A stretch of 64,000 nucleotides of DNA from CAVUUN01 sp964421755 (GTDB lineage: Bacteria > Acidobacteriota > UBA6911 > RPQK01), in NCBI GenBank assembly GCA_964421755.1, contig CAYQYP010000014.1:1-64000 (forward strand), read 5' to 3'. Both the position numbers and the translations under genes were made by a program. The notes under the pieces were generated by a model. It saw only the letters and a program-made list of their open reading frames with translations. It did no database searches and was not told the DNA's origin. The number at the start of each line of letters is the position of its first letter. The stretch's first letter is position 1. Below are positions 35,665-43,957 of the stretch, in pieces.

Positions 35665-36174
35665 TCAGCTTTCTTCGCTTAAAGGCCCGTTCCCGGCAGC
35701 GGCGTCCGGTTGTTCGTCGTGGATAGTCGTCAGTTTGACGATCTCATACCGCTTAATTCCGCCTGGGGTCTGAATTTGGACCTCGTCTCCTTCTTCGTGT
35801 CCCATCAGACTTCTGCCGATCGGTGAAGTCGTGGAGATCAGTCCGTTCGGTGCATCCGCCTCTTCGCTCGTGACCAGCTTGTAGGTGATTTCCTTATCGG
35901 TATCCAGATCCAGCAACACCACGGTTGAGCCGTAAGAGATTTTGTCTGTGGGAATCTTGGTCAGATTGACCATGGCAAGCTTGGACAGGCGTGCACGCAG
36001 AGCCGCAAGTTGCGACTGAACGTAGGACTGGCGCTCTTTTGCGGTCTGATACTCCGCATTCTCACGAAGGTCCCCGTGCTCAAGCGCCTTCTTGAACGCT
36101 AGCGGCAGTTCTTCCTTGAGCTCCCGGTCCAGCTTGCGTATCTCGTCTTCGAGTCGTTTCTTTGCGTCGATCAA
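35665..36174 (-). CDS. greA: Transcription elongation factor GreA/GreB family
   Basis: A 169-residue transcript-cleavage factor. The N-terminal coiled coil (about residues 1-75) has the tip motif HGDLRENAEYQTAKERQ, whose acidic residues reach the RNA polymerase active site. The C-terminal FKBP-like domain includes ISTTSPIGRSLMGHEEGDEV, a Gre hallmark. It starts with TTG, whose TGA overlaps the nuoN stop (TTGA), so it is translationally coupled to nuoN. Gre factors rescue backtracked polymerase; linkage to nuo is unusual. Confidence 0.9.
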   Translation of the reverse strand: MIDAKKRLEDEIRKLDRELKEELPLAFKKALEHGDLRENAEYQTAKERQSYVQSQLAALRARLSKLAMVNLTKIPTDKISYGSTVVLLDLDTDKEITYKLVTSEEADAPNGLISTTSPIGRSLMGHEEGDEVQIQTPGGIKRYEIVKLTTIHDEQPDAAAGNGPLSEES

Positions 36175-37598
36175 AAGCTTGCAGCCTCGCTTGCGAGTTG
36201 AAGAAAAGGTCCGGGATAAAGCCCCAGTCCCAAGGTTCCAACCAGCATTATAACAATTGCTATTCCGACAGGGACAGGGATCTGAACAACCGACCCGTCG
36301 GCATTGGGTTCACGCATGTACATCAGGACGATGATCCGAAGGTAATAGTACAGGCCGATGGCCGACGCGAGCAGAGCAATCACGACGAGCCAGTAAAGAT
36401 GGGCCTGGATGGCGGCCGAGAAAAGAAACAGCTTGCCCATAAATCCGGCAGTGGCGGGAATTCCGGCTAGGGAAAGGAGAAAAATGGTCAGGCAGGCGGC
36501 CAGGAAAGGATGAGTCTGGCCGACGCCCCTGAAGTCGTCCAAACCCACTCGGCGTTCTCCCGCTCCGCCAATCAGCTGCACCACGGCGAACGCGCCCAGC
36601 GTCATCAGCGCGTAGGAGCCCAGGTAGAACAGCAGTGCCTCCACTCCCGTCTCGTTGCGTGCTACGATCCCGACAAGTAGGTAACCCGCATGAGCAATGG
36701 ATGAATATGCGAGCATCCGCTTGATGTTCGTCTGACTCAAAGCCACGATGTTCCCGATCAGCATGGTCAGGAAGGCCGACACCCAGAGCACGGTTTGCCA
36801 GTGATCGCCGAGCCCGGGGAGCACCTGGTGGAGAATGCGAACGAAAGCCAGAAAGGCGGCCGCCTTGGAGCTGACAGCCAGGTGGGCGGTGACCGGAATG
36901 GGCGCGCCCTCGTAAACGTCCGGAGTCCAGATGTGAAATGGAACCAGGGCCGCCTTGAAACCGAAGCCCACCACCAGCAGGCCGAGCCCCAGCAGAAGAG
37001 CCACAAAGCGGTCGGCGCCTTCCACCGCGTGAGCCATCGCCGGGTATTTGAGTGACCCCGTCGCGCCGTAAATGAACGCGATCCCGTAAAGAAGAAAGGC
37101 TGTGGACAGCGATCCAAGCAGGAAGTACTTCAGCGCCGACTCCCCCGACTTTACGTCGTCGCGCCGGAAGCCGGCCAGAATATAGGTCGCGATGGAGAGG
37201 ATCTCGAGCCCGAGGAAAGTCAGAATCAGGTCCGAGCTAAGCGCCATCAACGACATGCCGACCGTGGCGAACAACAAGAGGGCGAAAAACTCTCCGTGCG
37301 GAAGATGATCCCGCTCCAGATAGTCGATTGAAACGAGAGCCACCGAGCCGGATGAAAAAAGAAAAAGCAGTCTGCAGAACAGGCCGAACGAGTCCTGGTA
37401 CACCATGCCGAAAAACGTCGGCGAGCCTGGTTCGTAGAACAGCACGGCACAGGCGGTTGCGAGCAGGATGCCCAGTATCGCGAGATATCCAAGGGACCTC
37501 TGATTCGGTGCAGGAACAACGGCTGCCACGAACATGATAATCATCCCGACGATGCTCAGGACGATCTCCGGAAGAACAGAGAAGTAATTAATGTCCAC
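36171..37598 (-). CDS. nuoN: NADH-quinone oxidoreductase subunit N
   Basis: A 475-residue, roughly 14-helix proton-translocating subunit of complex I. The GTG at 37598 inside the nuoM end is chosen; the open frame extends further up. LTFLGLEILSIATYILAGFRRDD and YSSIAHAGYLLVG are typical of NuoN, with the conserved Lys/Glu helices. It is the last subunit gene of the nuoJKLMN run and overlaps greA at its stop. It sits in the cytoplasmic membrane and pumps protons coupled to quinone reduction. Confidence 0.93.
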   Translation of the reverse strand: MDINYFSVLPEIVLSIVGMIIMFVAAVVPAPNQRSLGYLAILGILLATACAVLFYEPGSPTFFGMVYQDSFGLFCRLLFLFSSGSVALVSIDYLERDHLPHGEFFALLLFATVGMSLMALSSDLILTFLGLEILSIATYILAGFRRDDVKSGESALKYFLLGSLSTAFLLYGIAFIYGATGSLKYPAMAHAVEGADRFVALLLGLGLLVVGFGFKAALVPFHIWTPDVYEGAPIPVTAHLAVSSKAAAFLAFVRILHQVLPGLGDHWQTVLWVSAFLTMLIGNIVALSQTNIKRMLAYSSIAHAGYLLVGIVARNETGVEALLFYLGSYALMTLGAFAVVQLIGGAGERRVGLDDFRGVGQTHPFLAACLTIFLLSLAGIPATAGFMGKLFLFSAAIQAHLYWLVVIALLASAIGLYYYLRIIVLMYMREPNADGSVVQIPVPVGIAIVIMLVGTLGLGLYPGPFLQLASEAASF

Positions 37599-39123
37599 GT
37601 TGTTCGACCCTGAATATTTGCGACTCCCGAGCCGCATCCACTCTCTCGATCACTTTTTGCACCGAGGCGTCCATTTTCCTGATGAAGCTGTTCGAGTAGA
37701 CTCCCATCCAGATCGCCACGAGAACGAGCGGGATGAGCAGGGCAATCTCTCGCCGATCGAGATCCAGCAGGCCCTTGTTGCTTTCGTTGGTCACCTGACC
37801 GAGGAACACTCTCTGATACATCCACAACATGTAAACCGCGGACAGGATCATGGTCAGAGCAGCCAGCGCGGCCTGCGGGGCGCTCTGCAGGAAGGTGCCC
37901 TGGAGAATAAGGAATTCTCCCACGAAACCGTTCAGGCCGGGCAACCCGATACTGCTGAGCAGCATAACCATGAAGAATGCCGAATAGACGGGCATGACGT
38001 GCGCGAGCCCGCCGAAATCCGCAATCGCGCGGGTGTGGCGGCGGTCGTAGATCATGCCGACGAGCAAGAACAGGGCTCCGGTTGAGACGCCGTGGCTGAG
38101 CATCTGGTAAGTCGCGCCCTCTATCGCAGGCAGATTGAAGGCGAAGATGCCGAGCACCACCAGGCCGAGGTGACTGACCGACGAGTAAGCGACAAGCTTC
38201 TTCACGTCTGGCTGCACCATTGCAACAAGGGCGCCGTAGATCACCCCGATGATCGCCAGTCCTGCAATGTAGGGGGCGAACGAAAGCGAGGCCTGTGGGA
38301 AAAGCGGCAGACAGAATCGAAGAATGCCGTACGTGCCCATCTTCAGGAGCACGCCGGCGAGAATGACTGATCCCGCCGTCGGTGCTTCCACGTGCGCGTC
38401 AGGTAGCCAGGTGTGAAATGGAAACAAGGGAACCTTGATCGCAAAGGCAAGGAAGAACGCCAGGAAGAGCAGGTGCTCTACCGACGGCGAAAACCGAATT
38501 TGTCCGGCCGCCAATCGGTCAGCAATGCTCACAAGGTCAAAGGACTCGGCACGGTTGTGGAAATACAGCGTTATGATACCGGCGAGCATCAGGAGCGAGC
38601 CGCCCATCGTGTAGATGAAGAACTTGACCGCCGCGTAGATCCGCCGTTCGCCACCCCAGACGCCGATCAGGAAGTACATGGGGATCAGCATTACTTCCCA
38701 GAAGACGTAGAACAAAATCAGGTCGAGGGCGAGAAAAACACCCAGCATGCCCGTTTCGAGCAGCAGCATGAAAACCATGTACGCTTTGAGATTCTTCGCT
38801 ACGCTCCAGCTCCCCAGCACGGCGAGTGGCATCAAGAAAGTAGTCAGGACGACCAGCAGCAGGCTGATCCCATCGATTCCGACGTGGTACGCGACGTTGA
38901 ATCCACCTGCCCGGATCCACGTCCAGTTCTCGACGAACTGCATATCGCCGCTCGAGCTGTCGAACCAGGCGAAGAGGAGTGCCGCCCAGACGAAGCCGGC
39001 AAGGCTGACCAGAAGCGCACCCGTCCGCAGCAGCCGCTGGTTGTTCCCCGGCATGATCGCGACCACGCCTGCCCCGACCGTTGGAATGAGAAGCAAGATG
39101 GTGAGCAGATTCCCCTCAAACAT
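37588..39123 (-). CDS. nuoM: NADH-quinone oxidoreductase subunit M
   Basis: A 511-residue polytopic antiporter-like subunit. ATG at 39123 directly follows the nuoL stop by two bases. FYVFWEVMLIPMYFLIGVWGG is diagnostic for NuoM (Glu in helix 5), followed by LPDAHVEAPTAGSVILAGVLLKMGTYG and SSVSHLGLVVLG. Its end overlaps the nuoN GTG. It forms a proton channel of complex I between NuoN and NuoL. Confidence 0.95.
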   Translation of the reverse strand: MFEGNLLTILLLIPTVGAGVVAIMPGNNQRLLRTGALLVSLAGFVWAALLFAWFDSSSGDMQFVENWTWIRAGGFNVAYHVGIDGISLLLVVLTTFLMPLAVLGSWSVAKNLKAYMVFMLLLETGMLGVFLALDLILFYVFWEVMLIPMYFLIGVWGGERRIYAAVKFFIYTMGGSLLMLAGIITLYFHNRAESFDLVSIADRLAAGQIRFSPSVEHLLFLAFFLAFAIKVPLFPFHTWLPDAHVEAPTAGSVILAGVLLKMGTYGILRFCLPLFPQASLSFAPYIAGLAIIGVIYGALVAMVQPDVKKLVAYSSVSHLGLVVLGIFAFNLPAIEGATYQMLSHGVSTGALFLLVGMIYDRRHTRAIADFGGLAHVMPVYSAFFMVMLLSSIGLPGLNGFVGEFLILQGTFLQSAPQAALAALTMILSAVYMLWMYQRVFLGQVTNESNKGLLDLDRREIALLIPLVLVAIWMGVYSNSFIRKMDASVQKVIERVDAARESQIFRVEQRGH

Positions 39124-39125
39124 GG

Positions 39126-41108
39126 CTATGCGGCGCCCATGTAGTAATAAAGAAATATCAGGATAGCCCCGACCAGTACCCAGGCAGCGTAGCTCCGAGT
39201 GTACCCAGTCTGGAGTTTGCGAAGGGAGTTGCCCCAGTACTGCACCAACCCTCCCGTCCCGTTTACCATGCCGTCTATCAATCCCGCGTCCACCCGTTGC
39301 CAAAGGAACAGCGTGGATAACCGCTCGATCGGCCGTATGATCGCCGCGTCGTAAATCTCGTCCACGTAGAACTTCTGTTCGGCGGCCCTGTACAAACCAA
39401 AGACCCGCGTTGCCAGACGGGCCGGCAGCTGGCGGTCTCTGACGTATGCGACGTACGCAAAGATCATGCCTCCGAGGGCGACCAGGCTGGTAACGATCGT
39501 GAGAGCGATCTCCAACGCGTGACTCCCGTGTTCCGCCCCGTGCGAATCGAGACGATATTCAAAAGAGGGCTCCAGGTACGACTCGAGAACATTGGTCCCC
39601 AGATAGGCTGGAAGCCCGATCAATCCTCCGATCAGGGCCAAAATGGCCAGGATGATCAACGGGAGAGTGATCGCGGCCGACGGCTCATGAATCTCGTGCG
39701 ATACGCTGTGTCCGGAGCCGGTGACATCTAGGTGATGCGTTCCCTCATCCTCGGTAGCCCTCCGGTCGCCATGGAAGGCGAGCAGCATCAGCCGAAACAT
39801 ATAGAAGGCCGTCAATCCTGCAACCAGGACTCCTATCACCCAAAGGATCGGGTGTCCGCCAGGCATGCTGAATGCGTTCCAGAGGATCTCGTCTTTGGAA
39901 AAGAAACCGGAAAGGAAGGGGAAACCGGCGATGGCCAGGGTTCCGACCCACATCGTGTAGAAGGTAATCGGGAGGTACCGTTTCAGTCCGCCCATCCGGA
40001 ACAGGTTCTGTTCGTGATGCAGCGCGAGGATTACGCTGCCCGACCCGAGAAAGAGCAGTGCTTTGAAGAAAGCGTGCGTGGTGAGGTGGAAGATGCCAGC
40101 CCCAAAGGCGCCCACTCCAACCGCGAGAAACATGTATCCCAGCTGGCTGACCGTCGAGTATGCGAGCACCCGTTTGATATCCGTCTGAACGAGGGCAATG
40201 CAGGCCGCGAGCAAGGCGGTGGCCGTCCCGACGACGGCAACGATGAGCAGAGTATCGGGCGCCCGGCTATACAAGGCAGCCGAGCGGGCAATCATGTAGA
40301 CTCCGGCGGTCACCATAGTCGCTGCATGGATCAGCGCGCTGACCGGAGTCGGGCCCTCCATCGCGTCGGGCAGCCAGACATACAGGGGTATCTGCGCACT
40401 TTTCCCGGTGGCCCCGACGAACAGGAGAAGCGTTATCACCGACAAGACGCCGAAGCCTGTTTCTGCCGAGTGAAATTGGCTGTCCACTTGCTCGAACACG
40501 GCCAGGTACTCGAAGCTGCCGAAGGTTCCGAAGATCAGGAAGGCAGCCAGAATGAACCCAACATCACCGATACGGTTGACGATAAAAGCCTTTTTCGCCG
40601 CATCGCCTGCGCTCTTACGCTCGAAGTAGTAACCGATCAGCAGATACGAGCAGAGGCCGACACCTTCCCAGCCGACGAACATGAGGATGTAGTTGTCGGC
40701 CAGCACCAGGATGCTCATCATGAAGATGAACAGATTCAGGTAAGCGAAATAGCGGTAGTAGCCTGATTCTCCGGCCATATAAAGGGTCGAGTACACGTGA
40801 ATCAGGAAACCCACGCCGGTGACGATCAGGATCATCACACTCGCCAGGGGATCGAACAGAAATGAGCACGTTACTTCGAGCTCACCGGACTGAATCCAGG
40901 TAAACAAAGAGCGTGAAATCACACGTTCCGGACCCGAGGGCAGCTGCAGCAGTTGTTGGAAGGCAAGTGCCGACCAGACGAAGGAAGCGGCTATCGCCCC
41001 GCAGGCGATCAGGCCCACCAGCCTGGCAGGCAGGCGCTTTCCGATCAGTCCGTTGACCGTCGCCCCGAACAGCGGGAAAAGGATCGCGATCCAGAAGTAC
41101 TCAAGCAT
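39126..41108 (-). CDS. nuoL: NADH-quinone oxidoreductase subunit L
   Basis: A 660-residue distal antiporter-like subunit with the long lateral-helix C-terminus. FVGWEGVGLCSYLLIGYY and LPDAMEGPTPVSALIHAATMVTAGVYM are classic NuoL, and YSTVSQLGYMFLAVG follows. The C-terminal segment (about 500-660) contains the amphipathic lateral helix and a last membrane segment. It directly precedes nuoM and follows nuoK by three bases. Confidence 0.95.
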   Translation of the reverse strand: MLEYFWIAILFPLFGATVNGLIGKRLPARLVGLIACGAIAASFVWSALAFQQLLQLPSGPERVISRSLFTWIQSGELEVTCSFLFDPLASVMILIVTGVGFLIHVYSTLYMAGESGYYRYFAYLNLFIFMMSILVLADNYILMFVGWEGVGLCSYLLIGYYFERKSAGDAAKKAFIVNRIGDVGFILAAFLIFGTFGSFEYLAVFEQVDSQFHSAETGFGVLSVITLLLFVGATGKSAQIPLYVWLPDAMEGPTPVSALIHAATMVTAGVYMIARSAALYSRAPDTLLIVAVVGTATALLAACIALVQTDIKRVLAYSTVSQLGYMFLAVGVGAFGAGIFHLTTHAFFKALLFLGSGSVILALHHEQNLFRMGGLKRYLPITFYTMWVGTLAIAGFPFLSGFFSKDEILWNAFSMPGGHPILWVIGVLVAGLTAFYMFRLMLLAFHGDRRATEDEGTHHLDVTGSGHSVSHEIHEPSAAITLPLIILAILALIGGLIGLPAYLGTNVLESYLEPSFEYRLDSHGAEHGSHALEIALTIVTSLVALGGMIFAYVAYVRDRQLPARLATRVFGLYRAAEQKFYVDEIYDAAIIRPIERLSTLFLWQRVDAGLIDGMVNGTGGLVQYWGNSLRKLQTGYTRSYAAWVLVGAILIFLYYYMGAA

Positions 41109-41111
41109 CGG

Positions 41112-41414
41112 CTACCACTTCATCTCATTGACCTGGTCGATATCCACGGTCTGTTTACGTCTGGCCAGGACGACTATCAGCGCCAGGCCCACCGCCGCTT
41201 CGGCGGCTGCGACGGTCATGACGAAAAAGACGAAAATCTGGCCCTCCATCTGGTTGAGGTAACGGGAAAAGGCCAGAAACGCGACGTTGACGGCATTCAG
41301 CATCAGTTCGATGCACATGAACATCGTGATGACGTTTCGCCGCGTCAGCACACCGACGAGGCCTATCGTAAACAGAATGGCACTGAGAACAAGGTAATGT
41401 GTGGTCGGAACCAT
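41112..41414 (-). CDS. nuoK: NADH-quinone oxidoreductase subunit K
   Basis: A 100-residue three-helix membrane subunit. The hallmark acidic residues are in MFMCIELMLNAVNVAFLAF (Glu of helix 2) and AAAEAAVGLALIV (Glu of helix 3). It sits between nuoJ and nuoL and starts seven bases after the nuoJ stop. Confidence 0.95.
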   Translation of the reverse strand: MVPTTHYLVLSAILFTIGLVGVLTRRNVITMFMCIELMLNAVNVAFLAFSRYLNQMEGQIFVFFVMTVAAAEAAVGLALIVVLARRKQTVDIDQVNEMKW

Positions 41415-41421
41415 AAGGATG

Positions 41422-41928
41422 TCAGTCGTTTCGTTTCGCCAGGACCACGGCCCCGAGGATGGCGACCAGGATCAGAATCGACGTTACCTCGAAGGGCAGC
41501 ACATACTCTCGAAAAAGGAGTCGTCCCACATCCTGCACGGATCCCTGAGCAGACGTTTCACGGCCGGCCTCCTGGGCGGACTTCATGAAATCCGGGAAGG
41601 CCTGAAGGAGCAAAAGCGCGAAGAAAACGGCAAGCGGGATGGCCCAGTATGAGAGCTGTTGCAGTCCTTTAGCTTTGAAGTACTCGGATTCGGGATCGAG
41701 CAGCATAATGACGAATACGAACAGGACCATGATTGCCCCGGCATAGACGATAACCTGGACCGCTGCGATGAACTGAGATCCGAGTTGAAAGAACAGGCCG
41801 GCTACTGCGGCGAGGCAGACGATCAGCGATAGGGCACTGTAGACGGCACGCTTTTGAAGGACCACGAGGACGGCCGAACTGACCGCCAGCGTAGCCAGGA
41901 TGTAAAAGACGACGTGTTCCACCTGCAA
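41422..41928 (-). CDS. nuoJ: NADH-quinone oxidoreductase subunit J
   Basis: A 168-residue five-helix membrane subunit. It contains VQVIVYAGAIMVLFVFVIMLLD, the conserved J-subunit pi-bulge region. It is the first gene of the nuoJKLMN run in this window; nuoA-nuoI are not upstream, where a vapBC pair lies instead. The peripheral NADH/ferredoxin-facing arm must be encoded elsewhere or replaced, which is notable. Confidence 0.93.
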   Translation of the reverse strand: MQVEHVVFYILATLAVSSAVLVVLQKRAVYSALSLIVCLAAVAGLFFQLGSQFIAAVQVIVYAGAIMVLFVFVIMLLDPESEYFKAKGLQQLSYWAIPLAVFFALLLLQAFPDFMKSAQEAGRETSAQGSVQDVGRLLFREYVLPFEVTSILILVAILGAVVLAKRND

Positions 41929-42094
41929 GTACCTGAAATAAACAGCCTTCCCGCCGACACCGTAACTAGAAATGTTAGTTGACGCCCCCGGTCATGTCAA
42001 GGAAGCGGCGGCGCTGGTCCCGCCACCCCGCCGCGCGCGCCGATCCGACGTCCGGTCACCGAGCAACCGCCCGCGAATCCGACGGTCGACATCA

Positions 42095-42526
42095 TCACGA
42101 TTCGGAAAGCGGATTACGCCAGTCGAGTTTCGGAAAACGCGCGAAGTCACTGTCGGCACTGTAAAGGACCAGTCCATGCTCGATCGCCAGCGCGGCAAGG
42201 TGGGCGTCTGGGACAAGATTCGCACTCGCTCGCCCGTCCCTCAGGAGGGTCCCCAAGAGTTGTCGGTGCTCGGCCGTCGGTTGCGGAATCCAGGCCCTCG
42301 GGTGGTTGAGCCACTCCTGCACCTGCTCCCACGCTGTCTCTATCGATAGCGGGCGATCGAAAAGTCGTGGATTGGTCGCGAGTCTCAAAAAGGCCAGACA
42401 GGATTCCCACGGGATTCCTACGCGACCCGGAGAATTGAATTGGGCTTCCAGCCAGTTGCGGGCGGTGGCATGTTGCGGAAGATCGCTGAACTTCGCGTAC
42501 AGGAGGATGTTCGCGTCAATTATCAC
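42095..42526 (-). CDS. vapC: VapC-type PIN-domain toxin
   Basis: A 143-residue PIN-domain endoribonuclease. The metal-binding acids are visible: Asp4 (MIIDANILLY), Glu41 (WESC), Asp107 (VPDAHLAALA) and Asp125/127 (SADSDFARF). It overlaps the RHH antitoxin gene by four bases. As a VapBC toxin it would cleave RNA, usually tRNA, when its antitoxin is lost. The pair separates the nuo operon from the thi-aro genes. Confidence 0.9.
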   Translation of the reverse strand: MIIDANILLYAKFSDLPQHATARNWLEAQFNSPGRVGIPWESCLAFLRLATNPRLFDRPLSIETAWEQVQEWLNHPRAWIPQPTAEHRQLLGTLLRDGRASANLVPDAHLAALAIEHGLVLYSADSDFARFPKLDWRNPLSES

Positions 42527-42762
42527 TGGAATTGATCCCCTTCAACTTCGGCGATCAGTTGAGCGACGTTGTCCAAGTCGGTGCGGCGAGGTTTTCCCTC
42601 GGCCGTCTTGATCGAATAAGAGGCGACCGGCGCCTGGTCTTCTTCGAGTCGATCCAGACCGGCCCGCAGCGCTTCGTTGACTAGCGTCTTCAACGGCTGG
42701 TCCTTACGTAGGCGCTTGAGCCGGGCGGCTACATCTTTGTCAAGAGTGATGGTGGTGCGCAT
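42523..42762 (-). CDS. vapB: VapB-type ribbon-helix-helix antitoxin
   Basis: A 79-residue antitoxin. The N-terminus MRTTITLDKDVAARLKRL is the RHH DNA-binding beta-strand and first helix, followed by LKTLVNEALRAGLDRL. The C-terminal segment rich in acids and aromatic residues should bind the PIN toxin. Its stop overlaps vapC. The palindrome AGCATCATGATGCT at 42776-42789, just upstream, is a likely autoregulatory operator. Confidence 0.87.
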   Translation of the reverse strand: MRTTITLDKDVAARLKRLRKDQPLKTLVNEALRAGLDRLEEDQAPVASYSIKTAEGKPRRTDLDNVAQLIAEVEGDQFQ

Positions 42763-42775
42763 GCATCAGCATTAT

Positions 42776-42789
42776 AGCATCATGATGCT
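42776..42789. promoter_or_regulatory. 14-base perfect palindrome, candidate VapBC operator
   Basis: AGCATCATGATGCT is a perfect palindrome 13 bases upstream of the vapB start, next to another partial copy (GCATCAGCATTATAGCAT). RHH antitoxins usually bind such dyads over their own promoter; binding here is inference. Confidence 0.5.
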
Positions 42790-42855
42790 CACCTTTTGGA
42801 AATGTGAACGAATCGCGAGGTCCGGCGCCCAAACCGGCCTTCCGGGCCGCACAAG

Positions 42856-42884
42856 TTGCAGCGCCAGGCGCGCCACGTTATGAT
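42856..42884 (+). promoter_or_regulatory. Candidate sigma-70 promoter of thiSG-aroB
   Basis: TTGCAG at 42856-42861 and TATGAT at 42879-42884 are separated by exactly 17 bases, with the thiS start 45 bases downstream of the -10. I looked for a TPP riboswitch in this leader and did not see one. Confidence 0.5.
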
Positions 42885-42929
42885 CTTGGGGCTGCTCTCT
42901 CGCTGGTAGACCGTATCTTGGTGACTCTG

Positions 42930-43145
42930 ATGGCCAACGAACAGATCAATATCGTCCTGAACGGAGAACCGGCCACGGTGCCTCCCGGGACCTGTCTAAC
43001 TGGACTGATCCAGATCCTGGGCCTGAATCCCGGCCAGGTCGCCATAGAGCTGAACAGACAGATCATAAAACGTGAGCAATGGAACGACTGGAGTCTGAAA
43101 TCGGGGGACCAGGTCGAGGTGGTGCATTTTGTCGGCGGAGGATAA
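42930..43145 (+). CDS. thiS: Sulfur carrier protein ThiS
   Basis: A 71-residue ubiquitin-like protein. The frame could extend to 42804 but the N-terminus MANEQINIVLNGEP after TTGGTGAC fits ThiS length. It ends in Gly-Gly (VVHFVGGG), where sulfur is carried as thiocarboxylate. It delivers sulfur to the thiazole synthase ThiG, whose gene follows five bases later. Confidence 0.92.
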   Translation: MANEQINIVLNGEPATVPPGTCLTGLIQILGLNPGQVAIELNRQIIKREQWNDWSLKSGDQVEVVHFVGGG

Positions 43146-43150
43146 ATCTG

Positions 43151-43927
43151 ATGGTTGAGGACAGGCTTGTTATTGGAGGACGTGAGTTCACGTCAAGGCT
43201 GCTGGTTGGAACCGGGAAGTACCCGGATTTCGAAACCATGCGCCGGGCGCACGAGGCCAGCGGCGCCGAGATCGTGACTGTCGCTGTGCGAAGAGTTAAC
43301 TTGAACGATAGGGGCGCTCAATCGCTCTTTGCGTTTATCGCCAACAGGCTGATGATATTGCCCAACACAGCAGGCTGCTACAGCACCGAGGATGCCGTCC
43401 GATACGCGCGGCTGGGCCGAGAAGCCGGGCTATCGGACTTTGTAAAGCTGGAAGTCATCGGCGACGAGAAGACCCTGTTTCCGGATAACGAGGCTTTGTT
43501 GCAGGCGACGCGGATTCTGGTGAAAGAGGGCTTTGTCGTCCTCCCGTACACCAACGACGATCCGGTGGCATGCAAGAAACTCGAAGATGCTGGCGCGGCA
43601 GCGGTAATGCCGCTGGGAGCCCCGATCGGATCGGGGCTGGGAATCCAGAATCCCAACAATATTCGGATTATCCTTGAGCAGTCGAGGGTTCCAGTCATTG
43701 TGGATGCCGGGGTGGGAACCGCTTCGGATGCAGCGATCGCGATGGAACTCGGCGCGGCCGGGGTCCTGATGAATACAGGAATCGCCGGCGCCAAAGACCC
43801 AGTCGCCATGGCCAGAGCAATGAAGCTCGCGGTTGAGGCCGGCCGTCTGGCGCATCTGGCGGGTCGGATTCCGAAGAAGCTTTATGCATCTGCGAGCAGT
43901 CCGCTCGAGGGCATGCTCGCGAAGTGA
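43151..43927 (+). CDS. thiG: Thiazole synthase ThiG
   Basis: A 258-residue TIM-barrel enzyme that builds the thiazole phosphate of thiamine from DXP, dehydroglycine and ThiS-bound sulfur. ATG at 43151 is five bases after thiS. The Schiff-base Lys99 is in FVKLEVIGDEKTLFPD; LPNTAGCYSTEDAVRYARLGRE and APIGSGLGIQNP are family hallmarks. ThiF and ThiH/ThiO are not adjacent. It is followed 30 bases later by aroB. Confidence 0.95.
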   Translation: MVEDRLVIGGREFTSRLLVGTGKYPDFETMRRAHEASGAEIVTVAVRRVNLNDRGAQSLFAFIANRLMILPNTAGCYSTEDAVRYARLGREAGLSDFVKLEVIGDEKTLFPDNEALLQATRILVKEGFVVLPYTNDDPVACKKLEDAGAAAVMPLGAPIGSGLGIQNPNNIRIILEQSRVPVIVDAGVGTASDAAIAMELGAAGVLMNTGIAGAKDPVAMARAMKLAVEAGRLAHLAGRIPKKLYASASSPLEGMLAK

Positions 43928-43957
43928 TGGAAGGGCGAGAATGAAGAGGAAGCCGGC

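Noticed and set aside
42790..42929. TPP riboswitch upstream of thiS
   Set aside because: None of the conserved TPP-aptamer blocks (such as CTGAGA) were found; a plain sigma-70 promoter fits better.
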